Source: Desulfosarcina sp. (GTDB lineage Bacteria > Desulfobacterota > Desulfobacteria > Desulfobacterales > Desulfosarcinaceae). From it: DNA of 6,188 bases. Positions 1 through 6,018 of the stretch are shown one piece after another (position 1 is the stretch's first letter; every line of letters begins with the position of its first letter). Under the pieces are notes generated by a model. The model saw nothing but the letters and a program-made list of their open reading frames with translations. It was not told the DNA's origin and did no database searches. Location: NCBI GenBank assembly GCA_030642405.1, contig DAOWNV010000174.1:1-6188 (forward strand), given 5' to 3'. Made by a program: the position numbers and the translations under genes.

Positions 1-645
1 AGTTCGGACATGATCTATATCGCGATAGATATCTGCATGATCGAATTCAATACTGGTCAAAACAGCTGCATTGGGTGTATAGTGGAGAAACTTAGGGCCC
101 TTGTCGAAAAAGGCGGTGTCATACTCATCGGCCTCGATCACCATACAATCCCCTGCCCCTGTACGGTAGTTGCTGCTAAAATTGGACAAGATACCCCCTA
201 TAATGAACGAGGGATCCCGATCAGCGGAAAAAAGAAGCCAGGCAATCATTGATGATGTTGTCGTCTTCCCGTGTGTTCCGGCAACCAGTATCTGACGTTT
301 CCCGCCAGCTGCAAAATGATTGACCGCCTGGGGCATCGAACAATAGCAAAGCCCCATCTCCGCTGCAGCGATCACTTCCGCATTGTTTTTTGAAACAGCA
401 TTACCCACCACAACCAAATCCGGTCGGTGAGAAAGGTGAGCTTGATTAAACCCGACCTTGATGATAACGCCTTTTTTTTCAAGAAAGGAGCTCATGGGGG
501 GGTAGACATGGTTATCGGAACCGGTCACCCGGTGCCCCATATCTTTTAACATACAGGCAAGCGCTCCCATTGCTGTTCCACAGACGGCAATAAGGTGGAT
601 GTTTTCCACCTTCGCTGGAATTCGATTGTTTTCCGGTAATATCAT
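1..645 (-). CDS. mpl: Mpl, UDP-N-acetylmuramate:L-Ala-gamma-D-Glu-meso-DAP ligase (N-terminal part, runs off the left edge)
   Basis: Cytoplasmic ATP-dependent ligase that joins recycled murein tripeptide to UDP-MurNAc, feeding it back into peptidoglycan synthesis. I translated the minus strand by hand: 215 codons are open to the window edge, against roughly 450-460 for the full family. Visible are the N-terminal nucleotide-binding motif CGTAMG (residues 22-27), GSD (42-44), YPPMS (48-52), the Mur-ligase P-loop GTHGKTTT (123-130), EADEYD (171-176) and EFDHADIY (200-207). YPPMS, EADEYD(T/C)AFFDK and EFDHADI(Y/F) favour Mpl over MurC. The start ATG at 645 has a Shine-Dalgarno-like AAAGGAAG about 10 bases upstream. 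The C-terminal domain is not in the window. Its 5' leader abuts a sirtuin remnant on the opposite strand. MurC is the main alternative and less likely. Confidence 0.93.
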   Translation of the reverse strand, partial: MILPENNRIPAKVENIHLIAVCGTAMGALACMLKDMGHRVTGSDNHVYPPMSSFLEKKGVIIKVGFNQAHLSHRPDLVVVGNAVSKNNAEVIAAAEMGLCYCSMPQAVNHFAAGGKRQILVAGTHGKTTTSSMIAWLLFSADRDPSFIIGGILSNFSSNYRTGAGDCMVIEADEYDTAFFDKGPKFLHYTPNAAVLTSIEFDHADIYRDIDHVRT

Positions 646-655
646 TGAGAGCACG

Positions 656-663
656 CTTCCTTT
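656..663 (-). promoter_or_regulatory. Ribosome binding site of mpl
   Basis: On the minus strand this reads AAAGGAAG, about 10 bases before the ATG at 645. It supports that start over the in-frame GTG at 654, which lies within a few bases of the site. Confidence 0.55.
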
Positions 664-695
664 GCTCAGATTTAGAATAACGACAAAATGAGTTA

Positions 696-1118
696 ATGAT
701 TGTTGTATACGAATTGCTGTGGAATCTCAAGCTGCCCCGGCAAATGATAAAACAAAAAGGGGAAACCTTGGACGAAACAGGCCGAAATCTTCTGGTGTGC
801 CCAACTTGTGGTGCCTGGCTTCGACCTCATGTGCTGTGGTTCGACAAAACTTATAACAAACGCTATTTTCGATTCAACAGCGCCATCGATACGACAAAAC
901 ACACCGATTTACTGATCACCGTAGGGACTACGGGAGCTACGACACTACCGAATCACATCGCCAAGATAGTTTTCGACAATGGAGGGCTAATGATTGATAT
1001 CAATGTGGCCGATAACCCTTTTGCCAGCTTGGCTATGGAATCGAATCAAGGCGTTTTTATTAAACACCCCAGTGGTGAAACCATAGCCAAAATAGTAGAT
1101 GCAATTGCATCTGTGTAA
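696..1118 (+). pseudogene. Remnant of a Sir2-family NAD-dependent protein deacylase (C-terminal part only)
   Basis: The 140-codon frame matches only the second half of a bacterial sirtuin. Visible are the second zinc-binding pair CPTCG (Cys35, Cys38), LRPHVLWFDK (residues 42-51, the family's RPxVVWFGE/VLWFDE region), LLITVGTTGATTLP (72-85, the VGTS motif) and MIDIN (99-103, which contacts NAD in the family). A full sirtuin has about 230-270 residues. The Rossmann-fold half with GAGxS, FRG and TQNID is absent, and the plus-strand DNA upstream is mpl. Residues 6-11 read ELLWNL where the family has E(I/L)HGNL, so the catalytic His and its Gly are lost. The first Cys pair is also missing. In-frame sequence begins after a TAA at 678-680, and no ribosome binding site precedes the ATG. 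I infer a deletion remnant, probably inactive. A short standalone protein cannot be excluded. Confidence 0.8.
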
Positions 1119-1144
1119 ATTTTTTATTGAGAGACCAATATGTT

Positions 1145-2650
1145 ATGAGAACAAACGTGTCGGATATGAAAGCACCCATTGATCAGTTCAAGGCCATCTC
1201 ATCCTGGGTTTCTTCCGTCCAGGATCTGGATAAACTTCTTCAATTAATCATTGAATCCGCCACCAGCATTGTAGGCGCAGAGGCTGCCTCTTTACTTCTT
1301 TTGGATCCCAAAACAAAATCACTGTATTTCAAAGTTGCCACAGGTGCCAAAAGTAACGCGGTAAAGGAATTTAGGGTAAGAATTGGCGAAGGAATCTCCG
1401 GTCATGTAGCAAAAACAGGACAGCCCCTACTTATTTCCGATGCGCAGCAAGACCCCCGCTGGAACCGCAAAATAAGTGACAGCATCAATTTTGATACTCG
1501 CTCAATGGCTTGTGTCCCCCTCACCATCAACCGAGACATCATCGGTGTAGTCCAGGTCATCAATAAAAAAGACACCACCCAGTTTACACAAGAGGATATG
1601 GCCGTGCTTGAAGAATTCTCCGGTCTTGCTGCCCTGGCCATCGGTAGCGCACGTAACCTTGAAGAGGTTCGCCAGCAAAACTTTGATTTGAAAAAAGAAT
1701 TGGGCGAGAAACATCAGATCATCGGAAAAAGCAGGGTTTTGAAAAAAATTCTTGAAGACTCCCAAAAGCTCGCCCGCAGCAAAACAACCGCACTGATTTT
1801 AGGGGAAAGTGGAACAGGGAAAGAACTGCTTGCAAGGCTAATCCACCAGGAAAGCCCGCGAAAAAAAAAGCCACTTGTGGTGCTGAACTGTGCTGCCCTT
1901 CCTGAAACTCTTCTGGAATCTGAATTGTTCGGTTATGAGAAAGGCGCATTTACAGGTGCAACCGGACGAAAAGCAGGAAAATTTGAAACCGCTCACGAAG
2001 GAACTCTTTTTCTTGATGAAATCGGAGAAATGGCACCCACTATTCAGGCAAAACTGCTCCGCGTTCTTCAAGAAGGCATATTTTACCGGGTTGGTGGCAA
2101 CACTCCTATAACTGTGGATGTACGTGTACTTTCGGCCACCAATAAAAAATTGAAAAAAGAAGTCGAAGAAGGACGATTTAGAGAGGACCTGTTTTACCGG
2201 CTCAATGTGGTAGAGCTCAAAATGCCACCTTTAAGGGAGCGCATAGAAGATGTACCTGCCCTCATCGTTTACTTTCTTGACCTTTTTAAAAAAGAGACCG
2301 GCATGTTGAACATTACCATTTCAGAAGCAGCTATGGAAAAAATGTCGCAGTACAACTGGCCCGGAAACATCCGTGAATTGAGAAATGCCATTGAACGGGC
2401 AGTGGTCATGGGTGACGGACAAACCATTGTACCGGACGACCTACCCATCACCTCTAACAGACCAAAAATTTCCGGTCTTCGAGTCGGCCTTACCCTTGAT
2501 GAAGCCCTCAATGAATTTAAAAAGGAGTTCATTCTGCTCAACTTGAGAAATACCGATGGCAATAGAAGCAAGGCTGCAAAAATCATGGATATTCAACGAA
2601 CCTATCTATCACGGCTGATCACCCGGTATGACATCCGGAATAGTGCCTGA
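1145..2650 (+). CDS. Sigma-54-dependent transcriptional activator, GAF / AAA+ / Fis-type HTH
   Basis: Enhancer-binding protein that uses ATP hydrolysis to open sigma-54 RNA polymerase promoters. Counting from ATG 1145 (501 aa): a GAF sensor domain at about 25-165 (LDKLLQLIIES to SGLAALAIGSAR), a short coiled linker, then the AAA+ domain. The AAA+ domain has Walker A GESGTGKE (220-227), the sigma-54-contacting loop GAFTGA (267-272), Walker B LFLDE (288-292), arginine-finger region FREDLFYRLN (345-354) and NWPGNIREL (404-412). A Fis-type helix-turn-helix ends the protein (about 470-495, NRSKAAKIMDIQRTYLSRLI). All key motifs are intact. There is no response-regulator receiver domain, so a ligand or protein sensed by GAF probably sets activity. 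I prefer ATG 1145 because GAGAG lies about 11 bases upstream; an in-frame TTG at 1127 would add six residues. It lies 26 bases after the sirtuin remnant. The sigma-54 promoter just downstream suggests a local target. Confidence 0.95.
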   Translation: MRTNVSDMKAPIDQFKAISSWVSSVQDLDKLLQLIIESATSIVGAEAASLLLLDPKTKSLYFKVATGAKSNAVKEFRVRIGEGISGHVAKTGQPLLISDAQQDPRWNRKISDSINFDTRSMACVPLTINRDIIGVVQVINKKDTTQFTQEDMAVLEEFSGLAALAIGSARNLEEVRQQNFDLKKELGEKHQIIGKSRVLKKILEDSQKLARSKTTALILGESGTGKELLARLIHQESPRKKKPLVVLNCAALPETLLESELFGYEKGAFTGATGRKAGKFETAHEGTLFLDEIGEMAPTIQAKLLRVLQEGIFYRVGGNTPITVDVRVLSATNKKLKKEVEEGRFREDLFYRLNVVELKMPPLRERIEDVPALIVYFLDLFKKETGMLNITISEAAMEKMSQYNWPGNIRELRNAIERAVVMGDGQTIVPDDLPITSNRPKISGLRVGLTLDEALNEFKKEFILLNLRNTDGNRSKAAKIMDIQRTYLSRLITRYDIRNSA

Positions 2651-2673
2651 TCCAACCCCGATCTTTTTTAAAT

Positions 2674-2683
2674 CCAATATTGG
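2674..2683. repeat. 10-bp perfect palindrome overlapping the -24 element
   Basis: CCAATATTGG is self-complementary over 10 bases, and its last three bases are the TGG of the -24 box. It could be a protein-binding site competing with sigma-54, or it could be chance; no second copy was seen nearby. Confidence 0.35.
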
Positions 2684-2696
2684 CATCAAAATTGCT
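2681..2696 (+). promoter_or_regulatory. Sigma-54 (-24/-12) promoter
   Basis: The sequence is TGGCAT, then five bases (CAAAA), then TTGCT. This matches the consensus TGGCAC-N5-TTGC(A/T) at all but one position, with the invariant GG (2682-2683) and GC (2694-2695) exactly 10 bases apart. The predicted transcription start is near 2707, giving a leader of about 47 bases before the gene at 2754. It lies 31 bases after a sigma-54 activator gene, and the spacing and strand point at the downstream small gene. Binding sites for the activator would be expected about 80-200 bases upstream, inside the regulator's 3' end; I could not identify them. Confidence 0.78.
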
Positions 2697-2705
2697 GCTT
2701 GCAGC
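2694..2705 (+). repeat. Short inverted repeat at the -12 box
   Basis: GCTGC and GCAGC are separated by TT and overlap the end of the -12 element. No T-run follows, so it is not a terminator. The two-base loop makes an RNA hairpin unlikely; it may be a DNA binding site or chance. Confidence 0.25.
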
Positions 2706-2741
2706 AGTCATTAAACACTTTCGACAATAAGACGCTACCTC

Positions 2742-2746
2742 GGAGG
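2742..2746 (+). promoter_or_regulatory. Strong ribosome binding site for the 118-aa gene
   Basis: GGAGG followed by AAAG lies seven bases before ATG 2754. This is the best Shine-Dalgarno in the window. It fixes the start of an otherwise unrecognised gene and indicates that it is really translated. Confidence 0.8.
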
Positions 2747-2753
2747 AAAGACA

Positions 2754-3110
2754 ATGGCTGCTCTCGAATTGGAAACAAACACGGTAAAGCAACTAAAAGG
2801 GTCAACAATTCCCAAAGGCTTTTACAGTGTTGAATTCTCTATAGATAAACCTCGCCCCCTTTATCAGTTCAAAATTTGGCGCAGTGATTCCAACCCACTG
2901 TTTATGTTAGTCAAAAAAAGTTCCAACTTGCTGCCCAAACTCAAGACCGGAAGCATCTTGAACATGACCTACTATAGTACCGATACAAGCCACCCCAAAA
3001 AAAGCATGGATACACGTATAGGGTTTATCACCAATAAGCAAAATGGTCGTTTTCAAGGTCATTGCACCATTGACCTGGTTCCAGTCTGCCAAACAAACCT
3101 TGCAAATTGA
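2754..3110 (+). CDS. Small protein of unknown function, possibly PilZ-like
   Basis: A 118-residue soluble protein with no signal peptide or membrane segment. From about residue 20 it alternates short hydrophobic strands and polar turns (FYSVEFSI, LYQFKIW, PLFMLV, ILNMTYY, RIGFIT, CTIDLVPV), which suggests a small beta-barrel. The run QFKIWRSDSNPLFMLVKKSS, then LKTGSILNMTYY, then NGRFQGH, resembles the pattern of PilZ-domain proteins I recall from sulfate reducers. The RxxxR and (D/N)xSxxG motifs that bind cyclic-di-GMP are not intact: SDSNPLF stands where DxSxxG would be. So c-di-GMP binding is doubtful and the PilZ assignment is an inference. It has a strong Shine-Dalgarno and lies under the sigma-54 promoter at 2681-2696, so the GAF regulator upstream probably controls it. 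It is the best candidate output gene of that regulator. Confidence 0.75.
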   Translation: MAALELETNTVKQLKGSTIPKGFYSVEFSIDKPRPLYQFKIWRSDSNPLFMLVKKSSNLLPKLKTGSILNMTYYSTDTSHPKKSMDTRIGFITNKQNGRFQGHCTIDLVPVCQTNLAN

Positions 3111-3285
3111 CGGTCGCAGACGAATCGATGACGGTAACAACAAAAATTGAACTCATTAACCCCTAAATACATCAGGCATAATAAGTAAACCAGCAACTAT
3201 TCCGTATCTTTTTTCAACCACCTAACAGTAAAAAGTGCACAAAAGTTAACAGACTACATGGCCATCAAAAAAGAAAGTTCAAAAA

Positions 3286-3585
3286 ATGAAACAATTAATT
3301 TTCTTCGCAATTATTGGGATGGCAACCCTATTAGTAGGTTGCAGTGAAACTAACTACCGTGCACTACATTCCTCTGGTCTCAGCAACGCTCTGATTAACT
3401 CGACTACACAAACCCCGGACTCGAATGAAGATATAGGTGTATATCTATCTCTTTCCCAACGGTCATCACTAAGTATCGGTATCGAAGGGATCATCGACTA
3501 TTTCAAAGGAACTCCCATTGTAGACTCGCTTGCTCAGCAACAGGCCATTAAAGAACCATGGGTCTGCTACAATATCAATTTTTAA
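3286..3585 (+). CDS. Small predicted lipoprotein of unknown function
   Basis: 99 residues with a classic type II signal peptide: a Lys at position 3, a hydrophobic core (LIFFAIIGMATLL, 4-16) and the lipobox LVGC with the acylated Cys at 19. Ser20 and Glu21 follow, so there is no +2 Asp inner-membrane retention signal and outer-membrane sorting would be expected if Lol rules apply. The mature part is about 80 residues, Ser/Thr/Asn-rich, with no domain I recognise. A second Cys sits near the C terminus (WVCYNINF). AAGAAAG at 3271-3277 may serve as ribosome binding site, with an 8-base spacing. The gene lies 175 bases after the 118-aa gene, in the same direction. I see no clear promoter or terminator in that gap, so it may belong to the sigma-54 transcript. 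It ends 33 bases from the end of convergent hemL. Confidence 0.75.
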   Translation: MKQLIFFAIIGMATLLVGCSETNYRALHSSGLSNALINSTTQTPDSNEDIGVYLSLSQRSSLSIGIEGIIDYFKGTPIVDSLAQQQAIKEPWVCYNINF

Positions 3586-3618
3586 TCTGTATTAACACTG
3601 CATTTAGAGGCACTTAAC

Positions 3619-4902
3619 CTAAAGCGAAGCAAATACTTTTTCTGCGGCAAGCAACGTGTCTGCAAGAGCATTGTCACCATGGGCTGAAGAAATAAAAAAT
3701 GCCTCAAACTGGGAGGGCGCCAAGTAGATTCCGTTTTCCAGCATCCCCTTGTAATAGGCTGAAAACCGCTGGAGATCAGCACTCTTGGCATCGGCAAAAC
3801 ATTTCACCGGTCGATCGGTAAAAAACATGCCGAGCATTGCCCCGACCCTGGCACAGAAAACAGGGATTCCCGCATTTTTCGCTAATGAGTCCAACCCATT
3901 GATGAGTTTTTCCGCCTTTTCTTCCAAACCTTTATAAAAGCCGGGTTGCTTTAACTGCTTCAAAGTCGCTATGCCCGCAGCCATGGCCAATGGATTTCCA
4001 GATAGGGTTCCAGCCTGATAAACAGGCCTTTGGGGAGTAATCAATTCCAAAATATCGCGGCGGCCTCCGTAGGCTCCAACCGGAAGCCCACCACCGATAA
4101 TCTTTCCGAAACAAGATAAATCCGGAGTAATTCCATAGTATTCTTGAGCGCCACCAAGGGACACCCTAAAGCCGCTCATCACTTCATCAAAAATAAGCAG
4201 TGCACCGCTCTCTTGCGTCACCTCACGCAAAGTCTCAAGAAACACTTCATCCGGCAACACCAACCCCATATTTCCGGCTACCGGTTCAACAATGATACAG
4301 GCAATCTGTTCTCCTTTTTCCTTCATCACTTTTCGAACTGTAGCGCTGTCGTTATAGGGAAGCGACAATGTGTGCTCCACGAAGGCGGCAGGAACTCCAG
4401 GACTACCTGGAATTTGAAGCGTCGCCACACCAGAACCCGCTTCCACTAACAGTGCATCGACATGCCCATGGTAACACCCATCAAACTTAACAATCATATC
4501 CCTTCCGGTATGTCCTCTCGCCAGCCGGATAGCACTCATGGTTGCCTCAGTTCCCGAGTTTACCATTCGCACCATATCCACTGAAGGAATGAGTTGAACA
4601 ATCAGTTCAGCCAATTCAATTTCCAGTTCAGTGGGCGCTCCATAACTGGTTCCATGCTCCAAAGCTTCCGAAATTGCCTTGATGACGGATGGATGCCGAT
4701 GGCCGAGGATCATCGGTCCCCATGATCCTACGTAATCGATATATGCATTGCCGTCGGCATCAAACAACCTACACCCATCGGCGCTACGTATGAAAATCGG
4801 GTCGGTACCAACTGACCGGCATGCCCGGACTGGACTGTTCACACCACCTGGGATCGACAACAAAGCCCTTTGATATAATTCGGTGGATCTTTTCTTGTTC
4901 AT
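3619..4902 (-). CDS. hemL: Glutamate-1-semialdehyde 2,1-aminomutase
   Basis: Cytoplasmic pyridoxal-phosphate enzyme that converts glutamate-1-semialdehyde to 5-aminolevulinate, the second step of the C5 route to heme, siroheme and cobalamin. The 427 residues match the family's usual length and align end to end. Visible are the N-terminal IPGGVNSPVRA (17-27), FDADGNAYIDYVGSWGPMILGH (48-68), VNSGTEATMSAIRLAR (114-129, phosphate-binding region), KFDGCYHGH (139-147), FDEVMSGFRV (238-247, Asp239 near the PLP ring nitrogen) and CFGKIIGGGLPVGAYGG (264-280), with Lys267 as the Schiff-base lysine. The C-terminal IYLAPSQFEAFFISSAH is also typical. No active-site change is apparent. The start is supported by AGAAAGGGTG 8 bases upstream and by family alignment. 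The gene stands alone, divergent from the KptA-like gene and convergent with the lipoprotein gene. I found no convincing terminator after it. Confidence 0.98.
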   Translation of the reverse strand: MNKKRSTELYQRALLSIPGGVNSPVRACRSVGTDPIFIRSADGCRLFDADGNAYIDYVGSWGPMILGHRHPSVIKAISEALEHGTSYGAPTELEIELAELIVQLIPSVDMVRMVNSGTEATMSAIRLARGHTGRDMIVKFDGCYHGHVDALLVEAGSGVATLQIPGSPGVPAAFVEHTLSLPYNDSATVRKVMKEKGEQIACIIVEPVAGNMGLVLPDEVFLETLREVTQESGALLIFDEVMSGFRVSLGGAQEYYGITPDLSCFGKIIGGGLPVGAYGGRRDILELITPQRPVYQAGTLSGNPLAMAAGIATLKQLKQPGFYKGLEEKAEKLINGLDSLAKNAGIPVFCARVGAMLGMFFTDRPVKCFADAKSADLQRFSAYYKGMLENGIYLAPSQFEAFFISSAHGDNALADTLLAAEKVFASL

Positions 4903-4909
4903 TATGGTA

Positions 4910-4919
4910 CACCCTTTCT
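4910..4919 (-). promoter_or_regulatory. Ribosome binding site of hemL
   Basis: AGAAAGGGTG on the minus strand, ending about 7 bases before ATG 4902, decides the hemL start. Confidence 0.6.
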
Positions 4920-4941
4920 ACGCATTATTTACCTGATGCCC

Positions 4942-5070
4942 ATCCGGAAATGGATAATTTTCCCGATATATACGTTATGCTCAAAATTTAATCCTTGGAA
5001 TATCAATCATATGTCTCCGGTAAATTTTTTCGCAAGCCTTGATATAGACCAAAATCCCTCATTTCCGGAT
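4942..5070. repeat. 11-bp perfect inverted repeat in the hemL/kptA divergent region
   Basis: ATCCGGAAATG at 4942-4952 and its exact complement CATTTCCGGAT at 5060-5070 are separated by 107 bases. They flank the candidate hemL promoter in a 268-bp intergenic region between divergent genes. A repressor binding two distant operators, or two independent sites for one regulator, would fit; the evidence is the repeat alone. A shorter pair, ATATCAA (about 5000-5006) and TTGATAT (about 5039-5045), lies between the arms. Confidence 0.5.
5006..5035 (-). promoter_or_regulatory. Candidate sigma-70-type promoter for hemL
   Basis: On the minus strand, TTGCGA (-35, 5030-5035) and TATGAT (-10, 5006-5011) are 18 bases apart: four and five matches out of six to consensus. 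This would start transcription near 4999 and leave a leader of about 97 bases. Unproven. Confidence 0.35.
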
Positions 5071-5170
5071 AGATATTACCGACTGTTTTATCAACGATGC
5101 GAAAAGTAACAGACAGGAACAGTAGGGTCAAGGATGGATAGTACAAACAAAGATGAGACTGATGATATAA

Positions 5171-5926
5171 ATGTCGCGGGTGAAAAAGATGAAGCACAGC
5201 CAATCTGTATCGAAACTATCTAAATTTCTCGCCTATGTCCTTGGCAAACAACCGGATGAATTCGGTCTGGTTCCCGATGAAAACGGATACATGAAAACCA
5301 AAAATCTTTTGAAAGTGATGAGTGAAGAGGAAGGATGGCGCCATGTCCGTTTGGGCCACATTCGGGAGATTTTGTATACGGCACCATCACCGGTGATAGA
5401 AATGGAAGGCAATAAGATACGTGCCGTTGATCGTTCCTCATTATTTTCACCGCAAATTCCCATAAAGATACCCAAACTGCTTTATCACCCGATTCGTCAA
5501 CGTGCCTATCCTTTCGTCCATGAAAAAGGTCTGATCACCGGCGATTCAGAAGACCATATCATTTTAACCGATAACACGGAATTTGCTGCAAGGCTTGGTC
5601 GACGAATCGATGAAGATCCTGTTCTTTTGACAATAAATACAGCTCAAACGCTACAAAAAGGCGCCGATATTAAACAATTTGGAAAATTATTTCTTTCCAA
5701 TTTCATTCCCCACGGTTGCTTCAACGGCCCGCCTTTACTCAAAGATCGCCATGTACCAAAGAAGCCTGGTTCCACCAAAATTCCGGAAAAACCAAAAACA
5801 CCGGGAAGCTATTTCTTGGACCTCAACGCAGAACCACCGACAACGGATCGAAAATGGCAAAAAAAAGGAAAGCTCAAAAACGTGTGGAAACGAGAACGTA
5901 AACGCCGGAATTCGTTAATCCGATAA
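5171..5926 (+). CDS. kptA: Divergent Tpt1/KptA-family protein (RNA 2'-phosphotransferase-like) with altered active site
   Basis: Tpt1/KptA enzymes transfer an internal RNA 2'-phosphate to NAD. The 251-residue product keeps the family frame: SKFLAYVL...PDEFGLVPDENGY (17-40), a winged-helix-like region, KIRAVD (82-87, family IRAxxGHS), LLYHPIRQRAYPFVHEKGLI (103-122, family LYHGTxxxxxxxIxxxGL), DHIILTDN (128-135, family HVHLS), ARLGRRI (140-146), VLLTIN (151-156) and a NFIP segment near 180. The family's LRHxP reads LGKQP here (Gly25, Lys26), so the catalytic Arg-His pair is replaced; IRA (Arg84) survives. GHS has become DRS and YHGT has become YHPI. The last 60 residues are a Lys/Arg/Pro-rich tail beyond typical family length, perhaps RNA-binding. 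ATG 5189 is an alternative start; neither start has a strong ribosome binding site. Family membership is fairly secure; enzymatic activity is doubtful, so the symbol denotes the family only. Confidence 0.82.
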   Translation: MSRVKKMKHSQSVSKLSKFLAYVLGKQPDEFGLVPDENGYMKTKNLLKVMSEEEGWRHVRLGHIREILYTAPSPVIEMEGNKIRAVDRSSLFSPQIPIKIPKLLYHPIRQRAYPFVHEKGLITGDSEDHIILTDNTEFAARLGRRIDEDPVLLTINTAQTLQKGADIKQFGKLFLSNFIPHGCFNGPPLLKDRHVPKKPGSTKIPEKPKTPGSYFLDLNAEPPTTDRKWQKKGKLKNVWKRERKRRNSLIR

Positions 5927-5933
5927 AAGGTGT

Positions 5934-5969
5934 TCAATTCTTTTAGTCAACCGGTGAAAAACGAATTGA
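5934..5969 (+). repeat. Imperfect inverted repeat between kptA and the tRNA gene
   Basis: TCAATTC (5934-5940) pairs with GAATTGA (5963-5969), and the inner TTTT pairs with AAAA, giving an AT-rich stem of about 11 pairs with a two-base bulge. No T-run follows on the plus strand, so it is a poor terminator for kptA. Its right arm overlaps the -35 box of the tRNA promoter, so it could be an operator. Confidence 0.35.
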
Positions 5970-5994
5970 CAAGCATCACTCCGGCTGTTATTAG
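5966..5994 (+). promoter_or_regulatory. Sigma-70-type promoter of the tRNA-Lys gene
   Basis: A perfect TTGACA -35 box (5966-5971), a 17-base spacer and TATTAG (-10, 5989-5994, four of six matches). Transcription would begin near 6001, about 18 bases before the mature tRNA. Confidence 0.7.
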
Positions 5995-6018
5995 GCTCAT
6001 TTGTTTTGGAGTACGCAA

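Noticed and set aside
10..252. 80-codon plus-strand open frame
   Set aside because: It lies antisense to well-conserved mpl coding sequence (EADEYD, FDHADIY) and resembles no protein family.
2649..2669. GATC-N7-GATC followed by six T residues after the sigma-54 regulator, as a terminator
   Set aside because: The stem is only four pairs and includes stop-codon bases. It is too weak to call, although the T-run is suggestive.
3111..3285. Promoter for the lipoprotein gene, e.g. CATAAT near 3177
   Set aside because: No acceptable -35 box stands 16-18 bases upstream, and no GG-N10-GC sigma-54 pattern was found.
3586..3618. Possible shared terminator between the convergent lipoprotein gene and hemL
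   Set aside because: TTAA/TTAA and TGC/GCA can pair only with mismatches, and no T-run follows on either strand.
4144..4449. 101-codon plus-strand open frame
   Set aside because: It is a shadow on the opposite strand of hemL, whose motifs are intact throughout.
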